Notes: generated from the letters alone by a model not told the origin. 64,000 nt of DNA from Tigriopus japonicus (GCA_010645155.1 CM021315.1:4357811-4421810); one strand, 5' to 3'. Positions 26,511-40,800 are shown, counted from the first letter of the stretch. Numbers and translations are program-made.

Positions 26511-27464
26511 TATAATTCCTATCCCTAAGTCATTCTTATTTTGATTTACCACCCAGAACATTGTAAAAATATAAAGAGGGTATTGGTGAGAAGAAAAAAA
26601 ATCAAAAAAAGACAAGTGGAGAGCCTGAATAAATGATAGAGAAGAGAAAAAATGAGAGACTCTAGGTTAAAATAATATCAGGTGGGAGCAAAAGTCAACA
26701 GTCTTGATTTGAAAGACGCACAAGAAGGGGTTGAACAGATATTTAGGGGCAATGAGTCCAATAGCTGAAATGATACTTCTTTCCCATGAGCTTCTTTAGT
26801 TTCATGTAATAATTAGTGACAAAGTCAAAAATTGATAGGTGAATTGCAAAAACTTACTCAAATAGCTTCTGTCATTTATATTATGAGTACAAAATATCAA
26901 AACTTTTTACAAAGTTAGGCATAACAGTCTGTAGCACTGTCAGCCTGACGATTGGTAGGAATGCACAACTTCACCAGGGCTGCCAGATAATTGTTCAACA
27001 AAAAAGTCATTTCACATGACAATGTAATAATGTGCACGAGGAAAACGCTCTAATGGCTTCAAGTGAAGTTCTAAATATTCACCAATCAATTTTGTACCTA
27101 GTTAGATTAAGTTTTCCTAAAAAGTAAGAAACTCAATGCAAATCAGCGTGGAGATTCATTAAGAGCTGACATTACCGAGTCAATTCACAGCAGCACTGGG
27201 CTTGAACGCGCATCGAGGTTTAAGGAGAACGAGAAGGTTATCTTCCGGCACCCACGGTTTTGGCCAGCCTTGGCCTTCAAAAGCTATTAAGGTCAAATAT
27301 TATGCTTTCAAAGGTAAGCTGAGATCATGAGCGTCAATTTGGTAGTAAATAGTGCATAGAGAAAGTTGCCTCAAACAGGTCGAACCCAAGAACCACAGTA
27401 CAATGGAACCGACGTCTTGGGACCAAAATGGCACATGCGCGTACACTTTTATTATAGCGCTCTT

Positions 27465-28459
27465 ATTCTAACCACCTTTTATACACCATCCAAAGACCTT
27501 AAATCTAACGTAAACTGAGATTTTTGCAAGTGCTAATAATGAAATTTATGACTGCAAAATTATAAGATAAGTCACAATGTCTGTAACAGAATTTTTGTAA
27601 GTAAGCTTAAGCAAGAAGTACGGAAATCATGGAGTGGGAGGCTAGCAATGAGAATAATGATTTCCAGCAGAAACGAACCATTTGCGTTCTTCTCCAAATG
27701 AGACCTGGCCTGCATTGAGAAGAACACGTATTTCAAATTTATGTAGTGAAGACAGCATAGAATGAATGAACTCGCCCTTTTGTGGTAAAACGATTACCAC
27801 AAAAGGGATAGTTTGTTCATTCTCGGTTGGATTTGCACTAAACTTTGAGTGGGCATAATTTTTGTCTCCGACGTTCGATTGAGCTGAAAATTAAAAAACG
27901 TATTCTTGTTAACATTTGCAGAAGAACGTAATTAAATTGTTCTTACTGGAAATCATTTTTCTCATTGCTAGCCTCCCACTCCATGATTCCAGTGCTTCTT
28001 GCCTTAAGCCACTCAGGCCGCCTCGATCTCTTTCTTCGTAACATTACGTACTTTACATGGATGTATTGTGGTGCTAAGAATGTTACCAACTCAGTAAAAC
28101 TGAGCCTTTTTCGGCAAAAACGATTCGGCGAAGCTAATGGTTTTTCAAGGGTGTTGAGTACGAACTTAAAACAAAAGACGGTTTTTTATCAACGATTTTC
28201 AAAACGCTCTGGAGAGAAATCTTCACAATTGAGCTCTTATTCAATGTTTCTCAAATTTGAACATTTAATGACATTTTCATTTCACTCGGCCAGATGGGGA
28301 TCGCAAGCGCGATCCCAAATGGCCTGTCCGCAAATCGGGAAGAGGTTTCCGACCCATTTCCCGATTCTTTTGTCCTCGTCGACCCAATCTAAAGAGATCA
28401 AAGAGCCATTATTGAGTTGAAACAACAAACTGTTCAGAAACTTTTTTGGAAGGAGGAGC
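27465..28459. other. Spacer between the foldback element and the SLC35F gene end
   Basis: Mainly occupied by the 405-bp palindromic element at 27605-28009. The rest shows no coding signal; the frame at 27965-28420 overlaps the element and is not convincing. Confidence 0.5.
27605..28009. mobile_element. Palindromic MITE-like element, about 405 bp
   Basis: The sequence folds on itself over its whole length. The outer arms (GCTTAAG...AAGAAG, then GGAGTGGGAGGCTAGCAATG and its inverse) are followed by inner matches. A central hairpin has arms GCCCTTTTGTGGTAA and TTACCACAAAAGGG around 27798. No clear target duplication was found. Confidence 0.7.
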
Positions 28460-31400
28460 TCACCGGATAATCGAATGGATGCAATTGGGCCAATTCGATG
28501 GAAACAATACTATCACGAAACCAAAGCAAATCATCACAATTCCGGCTAACTTCATGCCATCAAAAGTGGCTCCATACCAATGGATATCCAAGGCTGAAAA
28601 ACACAAGGAAAATAGTAGAAGATATAATTGTTTCTATAATTTGGATTCTGTTCTTAAATCCTTAATAATATTGGAAAAATAAATCTTCACTCTATTTTTA
28701 GTGTTTTTAATGCAAAGGTCTGTTGTGCATCTTTTTAATATGCAAAATTCAGTACATTCAAAATTCATCATTCTTAAGGAAAGGGAGAATAGCTGTAAAG
28801 CAAGGCCCCGATGTAAAAATGATGTTAATTCATCAAAATTATCTCTTACTTTAAGACACAATGAAATAATCGTGTAAGAACACTTTATAAGGAGAGGAGA
28901 CAAAAGATGTAATGCATTTTTTACATGAATGAAAGGCTTTTCAAATACTTCGTACTTTATCAATAAGCTGGCATTGTAAGTCTTAAGAGACCTTTTTTTC
29001 CTTCGAAACAATTTCTGTCCCCTTTTCACTCGTACCTGCACGTTGCAATTCGCTCTTTGAACCTAACTTTCCTTTAAAAGCCATTTCTCTTCCGTACGAG
29101 ACCATTCCTTGTCTAAATCACCCGAGTTCGAGGGAAGATAACATAGATTTTAACGTGATTAAAATTTTGGGACGAAGTTCGTAGGAAAGCGTGGAACCTT
29201 GGGGATCTCTAACACGTTCCAAGGCCGCAGATAGGCTCCAAATCACGTTTTCACGCTGTCAAAGAATAGAGGAAAGTTTGCAATTTGCTCCAGAAAACGA
29301 GAGAGAAAGACTGAGAATGGAACAGGATGATATCCCAAAATGGGCAAATTTTTGACTAGTTTGATATGCGATGACTTTGGCATGGAATCTGACAAATGTT
29401 CTGAGCATGTTGGAACGGAATTTCATGTTCGATCGATTTTTAGCGCCAATCAAAATGAAAGCAGACTCCATTTTGGAGCACTCTGTGAAACGACGTCTTA
29501 AAGAGATCTCAAAACAAATTTGTGTTACGACCAATCTAGGTAAATTTAAATCCTAAATAGTATAAATCCTATATAAAGGAGAAACTTCGAGGTCTTTGTG
29601 CTTTTTGGAGGGAACAACCGCAAGCAAACCATTTCTTTGTTATAGTGTTGGTCGTAAACATGGGGAGTGAGCACCTAAATGATCCACCACACTTTCACCA
29701 ACTCATTTCATCAGACTTAAAGCCACCCAAAATTTGTTTAGAGCACATGGGGCAGAATTCTATGCACTGCCATGAAACGCTTCATTTGACCGAAAATCTC
29801 CGGCATTGCAAGAATTGAGGTTGATTTTCTCATTGTGTGGGTATGGCACCAAACTCGATTTCCGGGACCAAAATTGGATTAGGAGTAATCAAGTCTAGGA
29901 GTTTAGATTGAAAGACCTCACGCCACCTTTTCGGGAACGTGGGAGAACACTCTAATAAGATGATGTTTGGGAACTTGGTGCCCTTTGGGTCACTTTTTTT
30001 GGCCTCTACTTTGCCTTTCTTTAATGTTATGGACTCCAGGGTGTTTTGTTATGTTAAAGAAGAAAAGAAAAAGTTCGCCCATCGTACTTGACGAGGAAAG
30101 GCCCCCCAAAGGCGAACAAAAAGTTTGGAACGAAACTTAGAATACAAAATCAAGTTGGTTGACAAGGATAGAATTGGCACGATTTCATTCCAGATAAATG
30201 AGTGAATAAAACTTAAGAAAGACTGAAATCGATTGTCTTTTACGTGTACAAAAGGGTGCAACTCCAAAAATTAACATATGACAGTTGTCACTAAATGTGT
30301 TATGGATCCAAAATCGTTCATTATCAGAGGCAAAGAAATCTTGCCAAAATTTTGTAACTCCAATTTTAGTCGATTAGTCTTTGAACATTTTGATATTTTC
30401 TATTTGAAAAACTTTCAAGTTTGTTGTATTGCACACCTTTTTTAGAAACGTTAAAAACCATTATTTTGTTGAAAAAGAAACCAAATGTTTCTACTGCTAA
30501 TGGTTTGATTATCAGTAAGGATCCCAAAAACATTTAAAAATAATGGTCAAAAGATTTATGAAAATACTGAAAAGGTCAAAATAAATGCAAAATAAAAAAT
30601 GGCAAATATTTAAAGATGGTCACAAGGGCAAATGTTTACTATTTAAATCAAATATTTTCATGGTTTCTAATGATCAGCTTTGTTTTTGATCCACGTATGC
30701 AGTGTCTGATTCCTACCATACTTCAACAACAGCTTTCATCGAACTTGATTATGTGGTTCTAAGTTCTGTTTTTCCACCAAATTGTCTAGCGTAGAAAGTG
30801 CAATTTCCAATTTTGAAGCTCACCTCCGACGAGAAAAACACCTCACTTTTTGTGGTTTCCAGCCAAATCAACGAGCCATAAGTAAACACAAAAAAATCGA
30901 ACTTCGAGGGCCTTCATTGGCCATAAACCACAAAGGAAAACCACCCTAAACTTAGGTACAATTGACAATTCAAAGTCTTACCTGCACATGCAGGAACAGC
31001 CAGTATGAGTCCTAAAGTGATGAAAGTCTCGTAGGTAACAACTATACCAAAATTGGCAAGGAGATTGGCAACTGGAAAAGTAGTTCGTCATTAACCGCCA
31101 ACATCTGCAAATACGTAGTGTAGTGAGACCAACCATTGACTTACCTAATGAAAGCACGAGAGAACCAACCAGTGGAAACCATGGTAGACTGTTCCATTCT
31201 AGTGTTTCTGGAAACAACGTATGTTATGAGATTTTTTAAAATAACCTTGGTTGCTTTCCATAATGCCTTACCCACTCCAGTCAAGACCAAGGTGAGCATT
31301 AGAGGCCAGAATAAGATGGTTGTGCACAGCCCAATCATGGAGAAGAAAATGGCCACTTGACAAAATGTCACCTCTCCCATTACACGCTTAAAGAGCACCT

Positions 31401-34400
31401 GCAAACAAGAAATATGGAAATGACCTTTGATTATGAAAAGACTCAACGGTGACTATTGATACCCGATAAATGGCTGATCCAGCAGAGGCTGCTGCGGCCA
31501 AAACCACCGCTCCTAATGTAGGGGTTTGATTAATCCCATCCATGTACGCCAAGAGAGCAATTCCGGTATTTCCTAATATCACAGCCACGATCTGAAAAAA
31601 TAAAAGTTTTATTATTCCTTCTTATGTTGTAAGATGGCCTTCAGTGAATTCGTAGGGGCCTTAAACCGGGCCACTCTTGACCATGTGAAGTGTGACCTTT
31701 GCAAAAAACTTATTTAAGCCCCAAGGGCGAAATAAATAAGAGTCCGAAACTCTGGATAACGAGGTCGTTAGGTAAGGCCTTGTCATAAAACTTATCTCTA
31801 GGCCGAGAATTGGAAGGGCAATTTTCATCAACTTGTGAGTTCCATTTTTGTCCTTCACTCCTTTGCTTAGAACATGGATCACGTTTCTATGTGTATTTAG
31901 GAGGAACGAGTACTGAGAACAAATGATTCAAAGAACTTTAATCTAAAACAGGTAATTGGACCCATTGTTCCACTCTTACACTCGTAAATGCAAACACAGC
32001 AAAAATATCAGAGAAAAGAAGAGAAAGCCCTCTTTCTTGAAAAAATTTACTTACTCGAATTCCGACAAATTGCTCGTGAAGAACGACCCAAGAGAGCAAA
32101 TAGATGAAGCAAATGTTGGTGGCGAAGAGTGCCATCACTTCGGTGCAACCCAAAATGCGCAATGAGTAGATGTAGAGGTAATTAGTGAGCATCCACAAAA
32201 GGCTGAAAAGACTGCAACGCCCAACAAACTTGCCTGAAAAAGGAGCATTTGTCGATCAACAAAGCCAAAATGGTTTTCAAGGTTACTTGACTTCCATTGC
32301 CAAAGAGACAATAAAGCAAACAAAGGAAAGCTCGAGTGACAATGTCGGCTTAATGAGCCACAAATGACAATGTCTGGTCCCAAGGGCTCTTTTGCATTCG
32401 TACTTCGAACACCTCGACCAAATGGGGTACTCAATTACTAAAGATATGAAAAAGCTACTTAGCGCCACTAGATGTTCTCAAATGTTTTGCCAACATTCAC
32501 TAGAAACTCGGTGGAAGAGCCATTAAAGATTAAGTCAGCTTTCCAAAGTCAGGACTTTGAGAGGGTGTAAATAACGTCTTGAGCGAATCCTTTGGTGGAA
32601 AACTTCCGAAGAAGACATTTGCTGACGCCGAGTGGCGCACCCAAGAGAGCTTAGAAATGATAATCCTAATGGTCTCTTGCCAAGACAGAAGAGGAAAAAA
32701 GAGCGCTCGAGCTTTGAAGCCAGAGTTTATGGATTGAGACCAGACCACCTGGAAAAGCTTGGCAAGCTTCCGAACACAACATCCATCCAAACGCAATAAC
32801 TAGAAGTAATGGACCTCTCAAAAGAAATCTGGAGCAAACTGCGGCTCTTCAATGCAGCAAAACGATGATTACGAAGGGAAAGAAAGAATTCTACATTAGG
32901 ATGGCTCACTCGACAGATCATGAATATAGAAAAAAGCTCCAGACTACAGATTCGAAATCCAATTAGGACCATCATGGACTTTTTAGATAATTAGCTTAGA
33001 TTTTCCATCGCTTCCAGTACGAAATGACACTGATTACAGTGTCAAGACGCTTGCTTGTCTTTCGTGCCGGATAAAAGGACTGTCAATTTGTTCCAGGAAC
33101 CGGTTCCTATCAGCTTAAGATAAGCTCCAAGAGCTCGATTTGGATCATTTTTCAGTCTACTCATAGCCGTGATGCAGCTTGTTTCGGAACAAATCGCGTG
33201 TCAATGGAAACCTTACCAAAAGTGAACCCCTTTTCTCTAAGGTTTTGAATGCTCTCTTTTAGAATGATTGCCACGCCCACTCGCTTTGGTCCCACAATGG
33301 TGGGACCATCGCTCATGTTCCCATTGCCTGTTCCGGATAAGGCGATCCCGTTGCGTCCACTTTTGGGAGTTGTGCGTGCTCTGACATTGGCATCCTTTGA
33401 ATGCGTGTCCATTGTGTGGTTCGTGGAAACGCCAGGGTTGCCCCGACAACACATCTGACAAGACAGGTAGAAAGGCAGAAAGAAAATGGTTCCCATGGAG
33501 CAGAACCACGTCGTGAACAAAGGAGCATCGAAAGTCTGGAACGGTTGAGATAACAAGTTTGAGCATGGTCTGTATCCCCACATAAAAGGGATTAAGAGTT
33601 ATGGTGGAGGGTTGAGAATACGATGCTTTAGGAGTTGAAGAGGCAAAGGGCAGATTTATGGTGAAGAAGTACGGTACAAGGCTTAAAGGAGAGATTTTTG
33701 GTTACTTTATAATTTCAAATGTGCAATTCAAATGATTGCAATTACCATTACATCCAGAAAACACTTATATCAATTTAAATTACATTTTCCCTCAAACCAA
33801 CTTGTGTCTCATTTCGTTTTTGAAGGCAAAAGGCCAGGGAAGCGAAAAGGTACTAGGTCCTTGATTCAGGGTTCATCAATTTATCTACCGAAAAATATTG
33901 GAAATGCGTGGGAAAATCTGTGAAACTCTGAACCCATGAACTTGACATGAACGTGATAATGGAATTGTAATTTGTGATTCAAAAATATCAAGCATTTTGA
34001 CCGAAAAGTAGTCAATTACATTCGCAATCAGTTTAAACGTAATTAATTGCAATCACAATAACTTTGAGTTCAAATGTAAATGGTAACATTTGCAATTGAC
34101 GGTGCAGGTACATCACAGGTCTGGTAAAAGTGTATCCTAACACTTACATAATGGAGATGGTTACGAGTTGTAAGGTTCGTTGAACCCTCCCAAGAGTGAT
34201 TGGTCAACCCAAACATAATCTCTTCATGAAGACTGGTGTAGGTAGATTTGAGGAGATGAGTTGCTCCCACCCAAGACACGGTCACCAAGCACATCAATAC
34301 CATGCCAAAGAACAACTGAAAAGTAACAAGTCAAATTGGGTTGAGACGAAAAAGTTGACTTTCTACCGAAGAGAAAGATCAACAAAGTATCGTTCAAGAC

Positions 34401-37400
34401 TCACTTTTTTGAGAGGGATAGCACACACTTTGGTAGACACACAAGTTGAGAAACTTTTCCATTTTTCTTGTGGAGATGAACTGGAATGTGTGGTATTAGG
34501 TGGTTTCCCGCCCGGACGTCCTCCAGAGCCGCCCACACCCCCTCTTCCTCCTCCTCCTCCATTGGTTCCAGAGACAGATCCTGCAAAAGCACGCAATACC
34601 AATAAATAATAGATTTATTGATTTCGATGATCCAAAGTTGTGACAAGGGTATTCGGTCGTTCTCAAGTTGAATTATTGATTTTTGTGATATATGATTATT
34701 TGTCAATGCTGCTTTTCCACTTCATTTTTCATTAGGGTTCAACTTAAAAGAGCTAATGGTCTTTAAAAAAGATCATTAATAACCATTCAAATCAAAGGAC
34801 ACTTGTCAAAAGTCTGACGTATATCAATAGACACATTCCAAAAGTACTTTCAGGATTATTTGGTGGACAAATTTCTCAGCAAGAAAAATCCCTTTGTTTT
34901 TGTTTATGCGTTTTAACCATTTGGACACAGTGCATTCTACTGTCTACCAAAGCCACATTGCAAAACTTTTGACTGTGCCAAACAAATGAGAAAAATAGCT
35001 TATTCCTTCATGAAACAAAACCCAAGAAGAGAAAAGTGCACAAGCAATTCCTAGCAAGCAAAAGTGTTCTCTCCAGACCTATTGTAAGTCGACTTTTAAC
35101 TTTTCCTTTGAATACTTTGTTGGGAATAATCATTGCTTCCATTGCTTATGCACTTAAATTATTTGGCTCTTTCTTCTATGTAGTCAAACTTTGATTCGAC
35201 ACGTTCTATTTCCGTCTTTTGGGCGTAAATGAAGTTGAAATGGGTAAATGGGACCTTGTCGCATTGCTGATATGTATGAGTTATTCCATGACAACTTTCG
35301 CTGGTTCGCTGTTTCAAGAGTGCATCACTGCGCTAAGGCAAGAAACACATAATTCAATGGACGACGAGGACAATGAGAAAAATATGGTATTCAGTAGGAA
35401 CAAATTAATTGCGCTATTTTTGCAAATGATCCCTTTTTTCTGTTGGTAGACTTTGGATTTCAATTTTCAGGTCAATCAAATGATGGATTAAAAAGTTTTG
35501 TTGTCTCAAACCTTTGTGTCGAAGAGAGCAGAAAATGAAAGGACTTGCCCTGTTGTAAAAATTAATCAGAAAAGAGCACCTTCCTCATGGATTGAAGGAT
35601 TTATTGCTAGGAGCTTTGAGATAGTACAATTCTTGACTTCAATGTTCAATTGAATTCTGCCAGAAGCAATGCCTCATTTGAAGAAAAACGCAATTGATTT
35701 GTTCAACAATTATTTCAAGCATCGTCGTCCATGGAAATTCAGTGGTTCTTGGCTGATGCTGAGTTTTAGGACGAATTCTCACGAAATAAAATTGAAGATA
35801 CAAAAGCCCATGATTAGAAAGTATGAATAGTTTTTTGATGTTTTTTTTTTGAGAAAATTGTTTTTACGCTATCTCTGCTCATACGTTTTTTCACATTCTC
35901 AAATGTTACCCTCATGCAAAAACCTAAAAGTAAAAATTGAGATTCGAGCTATGGGATTCAAATTGACTAAATGGAGCAAGCTATACAGTTGCACTAGAAA
36001 CTCCATTGTAGTTCATGGGTAGACTAGCATATATGTTCTCCCTCAAGATGGTGCTCCTTTATCTGATTAACAAGATCACCACCCAACATGGAGTAGAACG
36101 CTTTTCCCTCTCAGACCAAAACCACGGAACCACGACATCTGACCACACATTTAGGGTAAGGCCAAGGTCAAAAAGTATTACAACATCAAGATCTTGAAGA
36201 TTTCTTGACTACCTTGAGGCTTACGATGAAATGAGCCAGAATAACTTGCAATTTGTTCTATGAACTTTGGATTCTAGATTCTTGAATGTTTGTTGATGAG
36301 ATTGAGCCATGATTGGTTAGGTTGCAGATTGGAAAGGCTTTTATGAACAGTTGGAAAAAAATCGTAATGAGTAAATATACAAGGAAAGTTCCCTCAATGA
36401 AGCAGAGAATGTTGCATACCAAAGTGCTATACTAGTATTTTTCCTTACACTCGAGATCTTTTCATCTTCCTGTGTCTCATCTGTCAGACAAAGGATGTGG
36501 CTTTAATGCTCGATAAGGTGCGAAGCAACAAAAAGGCTCGCATGGTATATTGATTGTCTAGTTGTCATTGTGAGAGATATGGTATCAGAATAAGTCTGTC
36601 GACATGGACACTCTTCAAAGTAAAAGCCGTAATAATGTTGTGCGTACAGATTTCACCCTGGCAATCAATAGGATGTCCTTTTTGGCTTGAATCATCTTCA
36701 GTATTATGTTATACAGTTAAGTCCAAGTATGGGCTCAAGTGGCATTTTGAGTTGCTTCATATGAGATATTTATGTAAAAAAACAAGTTTGGGCAAGAAGA
36801 GAAAGATGTAACGAGCCAATTGTACCATTTTGTTGGATCGGGAGTGAATTGTTTTTGTGTGACTTGAAAGTTTGGGGTTCATTGAAATAGCACAATCATT
36901 ACTCAGTCCTGGTTTGATTAGTTATAAGTCTGTAACGCACCTTTGTTGAGATTTTTGGCAACGTTCTTTTTTTTGTAACACGGTTGCAAACTAAATTCCA
37001 AAGTACCCTTCAATTTCCTTTTCAACTAAAATCCACTCAAGTCAATAATCAAAGCACAAGTTAAAAATTGTTTTGTTGCAAATCTAAGGTGTTTCAAATA
37101 GATTGAGCTTTACAGATTGAAATAATGAAGTTTAGCTGAAGGGTTGAAACTTGATTAAAGCAAAGTGTTTTTAACCGTGAATTTAAAGGTCAGTACCGAT
37201 TTTCAGTTTTGAACAGTCGAAAAAGGAAGTTGGGTGAAACTGAAGTAATGAAATCTACAATTGCTCATCGTACTGTTCGAAGAAAACGGTGTTTTCTGTC
37301 TCATCTAACCCTAATACTAAGACTAAACCATACTTTTTCCAGTCCCATTTTAACGGGTGAATGCGTGTTCTCATGATCCTCAAGGGCTCGATCGAGTCCA

Positions 37401-37820
37401 AGGATATCAAAAGCCGCTAAAAAACCCAGAGGGCCATTCAATTACCTTGGCAAGATGGTTGTCTATACATGGAGTGGCTCCTAAGAAGGAAAGAGCTATT
37501 CACACTGGAATTTGACTCTTTGTGCCGGCCCAAAAGACTTCGGCTGCTTTTTTGACGCCCATTGACAAAAAGCTTATTGTTCATCATGGATGCCTTTCTG
37601 TCCCTTTCAGAGGCCAGAATCAACGTATCGAACACAGCCTCCATAGACGGGGATGGAGGCAGTAATGATTGAGCGTGAGCCATGCCACCTAAGCTGTTGG
37701 TTGAAGATAACTCGGGTTCGTAATGGTTGCAATGACTGGAAGTTCGGGTCACTGATGTGCGGGACAGCTGACGATTCACCCTGGAAGGTGGCGGGGTCAC
37801 GAGTGGCATCATGGTGAAGG
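28460..37820 (-). CDS. SLC35F3/F4-like solute transporter, ten contiguous exons
   Basis: The product is a drug/metabolite-transporter-superfamily carrier; human SLC35F3 has been linked to thiamine transport. Minus-strand exons are 37820-37446, 34580-34405, 34315-34148, 33535-33217, 32233-32055, 31591-31463, 31398-31272, 31207-31145, 31071-30982 and 28593-28460 (TGA at 28460-28462). Phases agree at every GT-AG junction. Family landmarks are SWVGATHLLKSTY (first helix), TFDAPLFTTWF, LTNYLYIYSLRIL, LLSWVVLHEQFVGIR, SAGSAIYRVLFKRVMG and ANFGIVVTYETFITLG. A Gly-rich cytosolic segment precedes helix 1. The ATGATG at 37812 in a CACC context gives a 583-residue protein. Alternatively, an upstream exon at 51139-50575 joins in phase through the acceptor at 37821-37822 and gives 774 residues. 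Introns of 2.4 and 2.8 kb contrast with several of about 60-75 bp. Confidence 0.92.
35240..36543 (+). other. Weak coding-like segments on the strand opposite SLC35F, inside its intron
   Basis: An ATG at 35240 opens 69 codons to TAG at 35449. The first 23 residues resemble a signal peptide (MGKWDLVALLICMSYSMTTF). Downstream, 36015-36151 and 36487-36543 look exon-like: the latter follows TCATCTGTCAG, encodes TKDVALMLDKVRSNKKARM and ends before a GT. I could not join them into one consistent gene and recognise no family, so this may be chance. Confidence 0.2.
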
Positions 37821-40800
37821 CTGAAGTAAGTCTGGCACTCAAGAGTCACTACTTGGAATTCTCAGGAACACATTGGCCGTTTGTTTGGCTTCACCCTTCT
37901 TTTCGTTGCGATGTCCTTCTCGGTTCGAATTTCCGGAAATACTGATCCTGGCGAAGAATCGAACGCTCACTAATGACAAACATGAATGGATGGGCCCTTG
38001 GCTTCTAAAATACCTCTCAAATCCTCTCGAAGACAAAGATAGACTTGGAATGATGCTTTCCCAGGAATTGGGGACTTCCTGTCATCAAGATTTAGCTTTG
38101 GATTTGAGATCTTCCCACCCAGTCTTGACAGGTCGGGCCTTTTTATCCTCTTCCTTGTTCACGTTCCAAGATTCACCAGGATATCGTGCTTGATACTTAA
38201 TGCGTGGGGTTACACGAAATAAGCCAGAAAGAGACATTGACAGATGGTTACAAGAAAATCCACTTGAGGTTGGGAACAGTTTGGAAGTAAAACTTGACCT
38301 TTACCAACACGTTTTGAGCTGGATTTTAAGTTCATGGAAAAGAAGTTTGTATCAAATACGAACACTTTTTGAAACTTGAATGCTCTACTGAGGCTGTTCC
38401 AAACAGGAAGAAGAGCGCAAGAGTGATCAAAGAAGGCCCAGCAACAACTGGAGCAAAACTAACTTCCACAGACCTGATGCCTTCTTAGAGCCGTATTCTG
38501 GAAGTGGTTGTCTCTGGTTTAAATATTCAGGAAGATCTCCGTTCAAGAAATGGACTTACATGTACAGTGAAACGGAGAAACTTTTCCATTTCACAAAGAA
38601 ACTTGCTCGGAAAGACCAAATATCAAGTGATGCACAGACGAGAAGGCTTAACGAACACAAGCGATAACATTCAATCTACATCGGAAAAACCTAGGGCACA
38701 ATGGCTCCAAGAATTGATTCCATTCTGATCCGATTCCTTTCGCATCTGAATGCTAACTTACAACATGAGCTAGAGGTTCAATACGGACTCCATCAGTATC
38801 ATTTGTTTCCATTAGGTTCCCACTAGATTGTCTCTACTGCAATCGTAATGCTGTAAATTCATCTAACACCTACATTCTCGTAGTTGAAGATCGACAATCA
38901 AACCTGAAACAAAACCTTTCCTCCTCTACTATAATCTAAGTCATGTCCGTTCCAAAAACGTCCCTTTTTCCTTGAGAATGCTTAGATTCTCCCTATTAAT
39001 CAGCAATTCTTGGCCAGAATTTAGCTAATCATGGAACACATGCTGAGAACTGTGGAACTTTTCTTGTTGCTTTCCCTCATGAGATCGCTCTCTCTCTCTC
39101 TCTATTCCAAGAGCGGGCGCTCAACAACTAGTCAGTCAGAAGTCCACATGAGGCTGCAAGCCTCTGGCCTCTTTTGGTCTCTTCCCACGAGCCTCCTTCT
39201 CTTTCTCTCTTTGAAGTAGCTACTTGGTGAGGCAAAGTTTTGATGAATCTTGGAACCAAACCAATCGAGTGGAACTTTTCCCTAACGTCATCAGTCCTCG
39301 CAGGCTTGGAATTTGGCTTCTTTGGGCAATGCACTGATTGAATCACCATAAATCTTGAGGCACAATGTATCAGCTTTCGAGGAACTTCTTTGCCGTAGAG
39401 AACACTTGTTGACTGACAGAGGTCATCTGAAGCGATGAATAAACCTCGGAAGTAATGGAAGAAGATCCCAACGTCTAACCAGCATGTTGCTTGCTTTTCA
39501 ACTCTCCAAGAGACCGCAAAGAAAGCACTCGGCCAAGTCGTTCTTTTGGTAGATTGGATTTTTTTCTGTTATCTTCATGTCTAATAACTAGGTGGCATGG
39601 CTTCTTTAATCGATAACCCGACTGACACGACGAGCTTAGTAAGACGGAATATGTTTATTCGAACATGTCCCTCCCGTCTCTGGGCACAAATTTCGGTCCT
39701 TTCAAAATATAATAATAACACTGCGGTTGTCTTGAATAGAAGGCACAAAGTATGGGACGCGAGTGTTCCACTTTAGAAAATAATGGCTTTTGGAACTGAC
39801 TGGCAATCGCGTGTGTGTTTTCGGTGAATGTATTCATCATATCACATGCACAAAAGAAGGCTTGCACAAGTTAGAGGACAAGTTGAATAGCCACTAAACC
39901 ACCTCTAGGGTCTACTAATCAATGAGGAGGCACAACGTGTATGTGTGAGGCCTCTTTGCCTCGCAACGGATACTCGAGCACTGTCGATTTGACGGGCATG
40001 TTTCTTATTTACTGTGGACACTCACTAACCGTTGGGCGAACACTGGCACATGGACGGAACTGACTTTATTAATAGGATACTGCCAAGACAAAAAAGTATG
40101 TGTGTGGAGGAAAGCGTATAAGGATGTAATGGAAATTCGACGATAAAACTCGACCTTAGAAAAGGCTGATGTCGAATTATTGCCTTCTGCTACAAAAATA
40201 GATTTGAACGACTTAACATCCAATCTACCCCCCAATTGGCCTCTTTATCCTTGGAAATGATATTTGGGGAGACTCAACCAAATTGGAAAGTGTGGACTGC
40301 TTAACATCTATCAGCAATTTTTAAGGTTTTTGCCTAAAATGTTGATGGACGGTCGAGATTGTTTTTACATTTTTTAATTTTTACACCAATTAAAAGCCAG
40401 ATGGAACCATCGAAGAAGAAAACACGGAACATTAAATTGACAAATACTGTTCCAGCAATAATTTCTCACTTATTTGTCTTTCATTTGCATTCTAAATAAT
40501 CCAAAAATATTTTAAAAACTTGTTGGGTCACTTATTTGCACAAAGATTGTGCAAAACTGTTCACGCATTGCCGTAATTGTTAGGTTCATAGTATGATTAC
40601 GACACAACTATTGTACCATGGTGTAATTATTTATACTCGTATAAACGGCTCGTATCACAACGAGGTTTGGGTTTGAACTCAAACTATATACTAAGTTAAT
40701 ATTTTGGCGTAGATGATTTGCTGCTGAAAAAAAGAAAGACAGTTCATTTCGACCATGGGGGTTGGCATCAGCTTCGAGATAAATGTTCATCAAACTTGAG

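Larger units (their letters stand above)
25051..27464. mobile_element. Foldback-type transposon with 710-bp inverted arms, 2414 bp
   Basis: The left arm (25051-25760) and right arm (26755-27464) are inverted copies of each other and nearly identical along 710 bp. The outer ends read TAGAGCGCTATAATAAAAG and its inverse. A perfect 8-bp duplication, ATTCTAAC, flanks them at 25043-25050 and 27465-27472. The 994-bp centre has no transposase and holds a SINE at 26279-26510. The 8-bp duplication and the TAGAG end fit a hAT-related foldback element. Confidence 0.9.
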
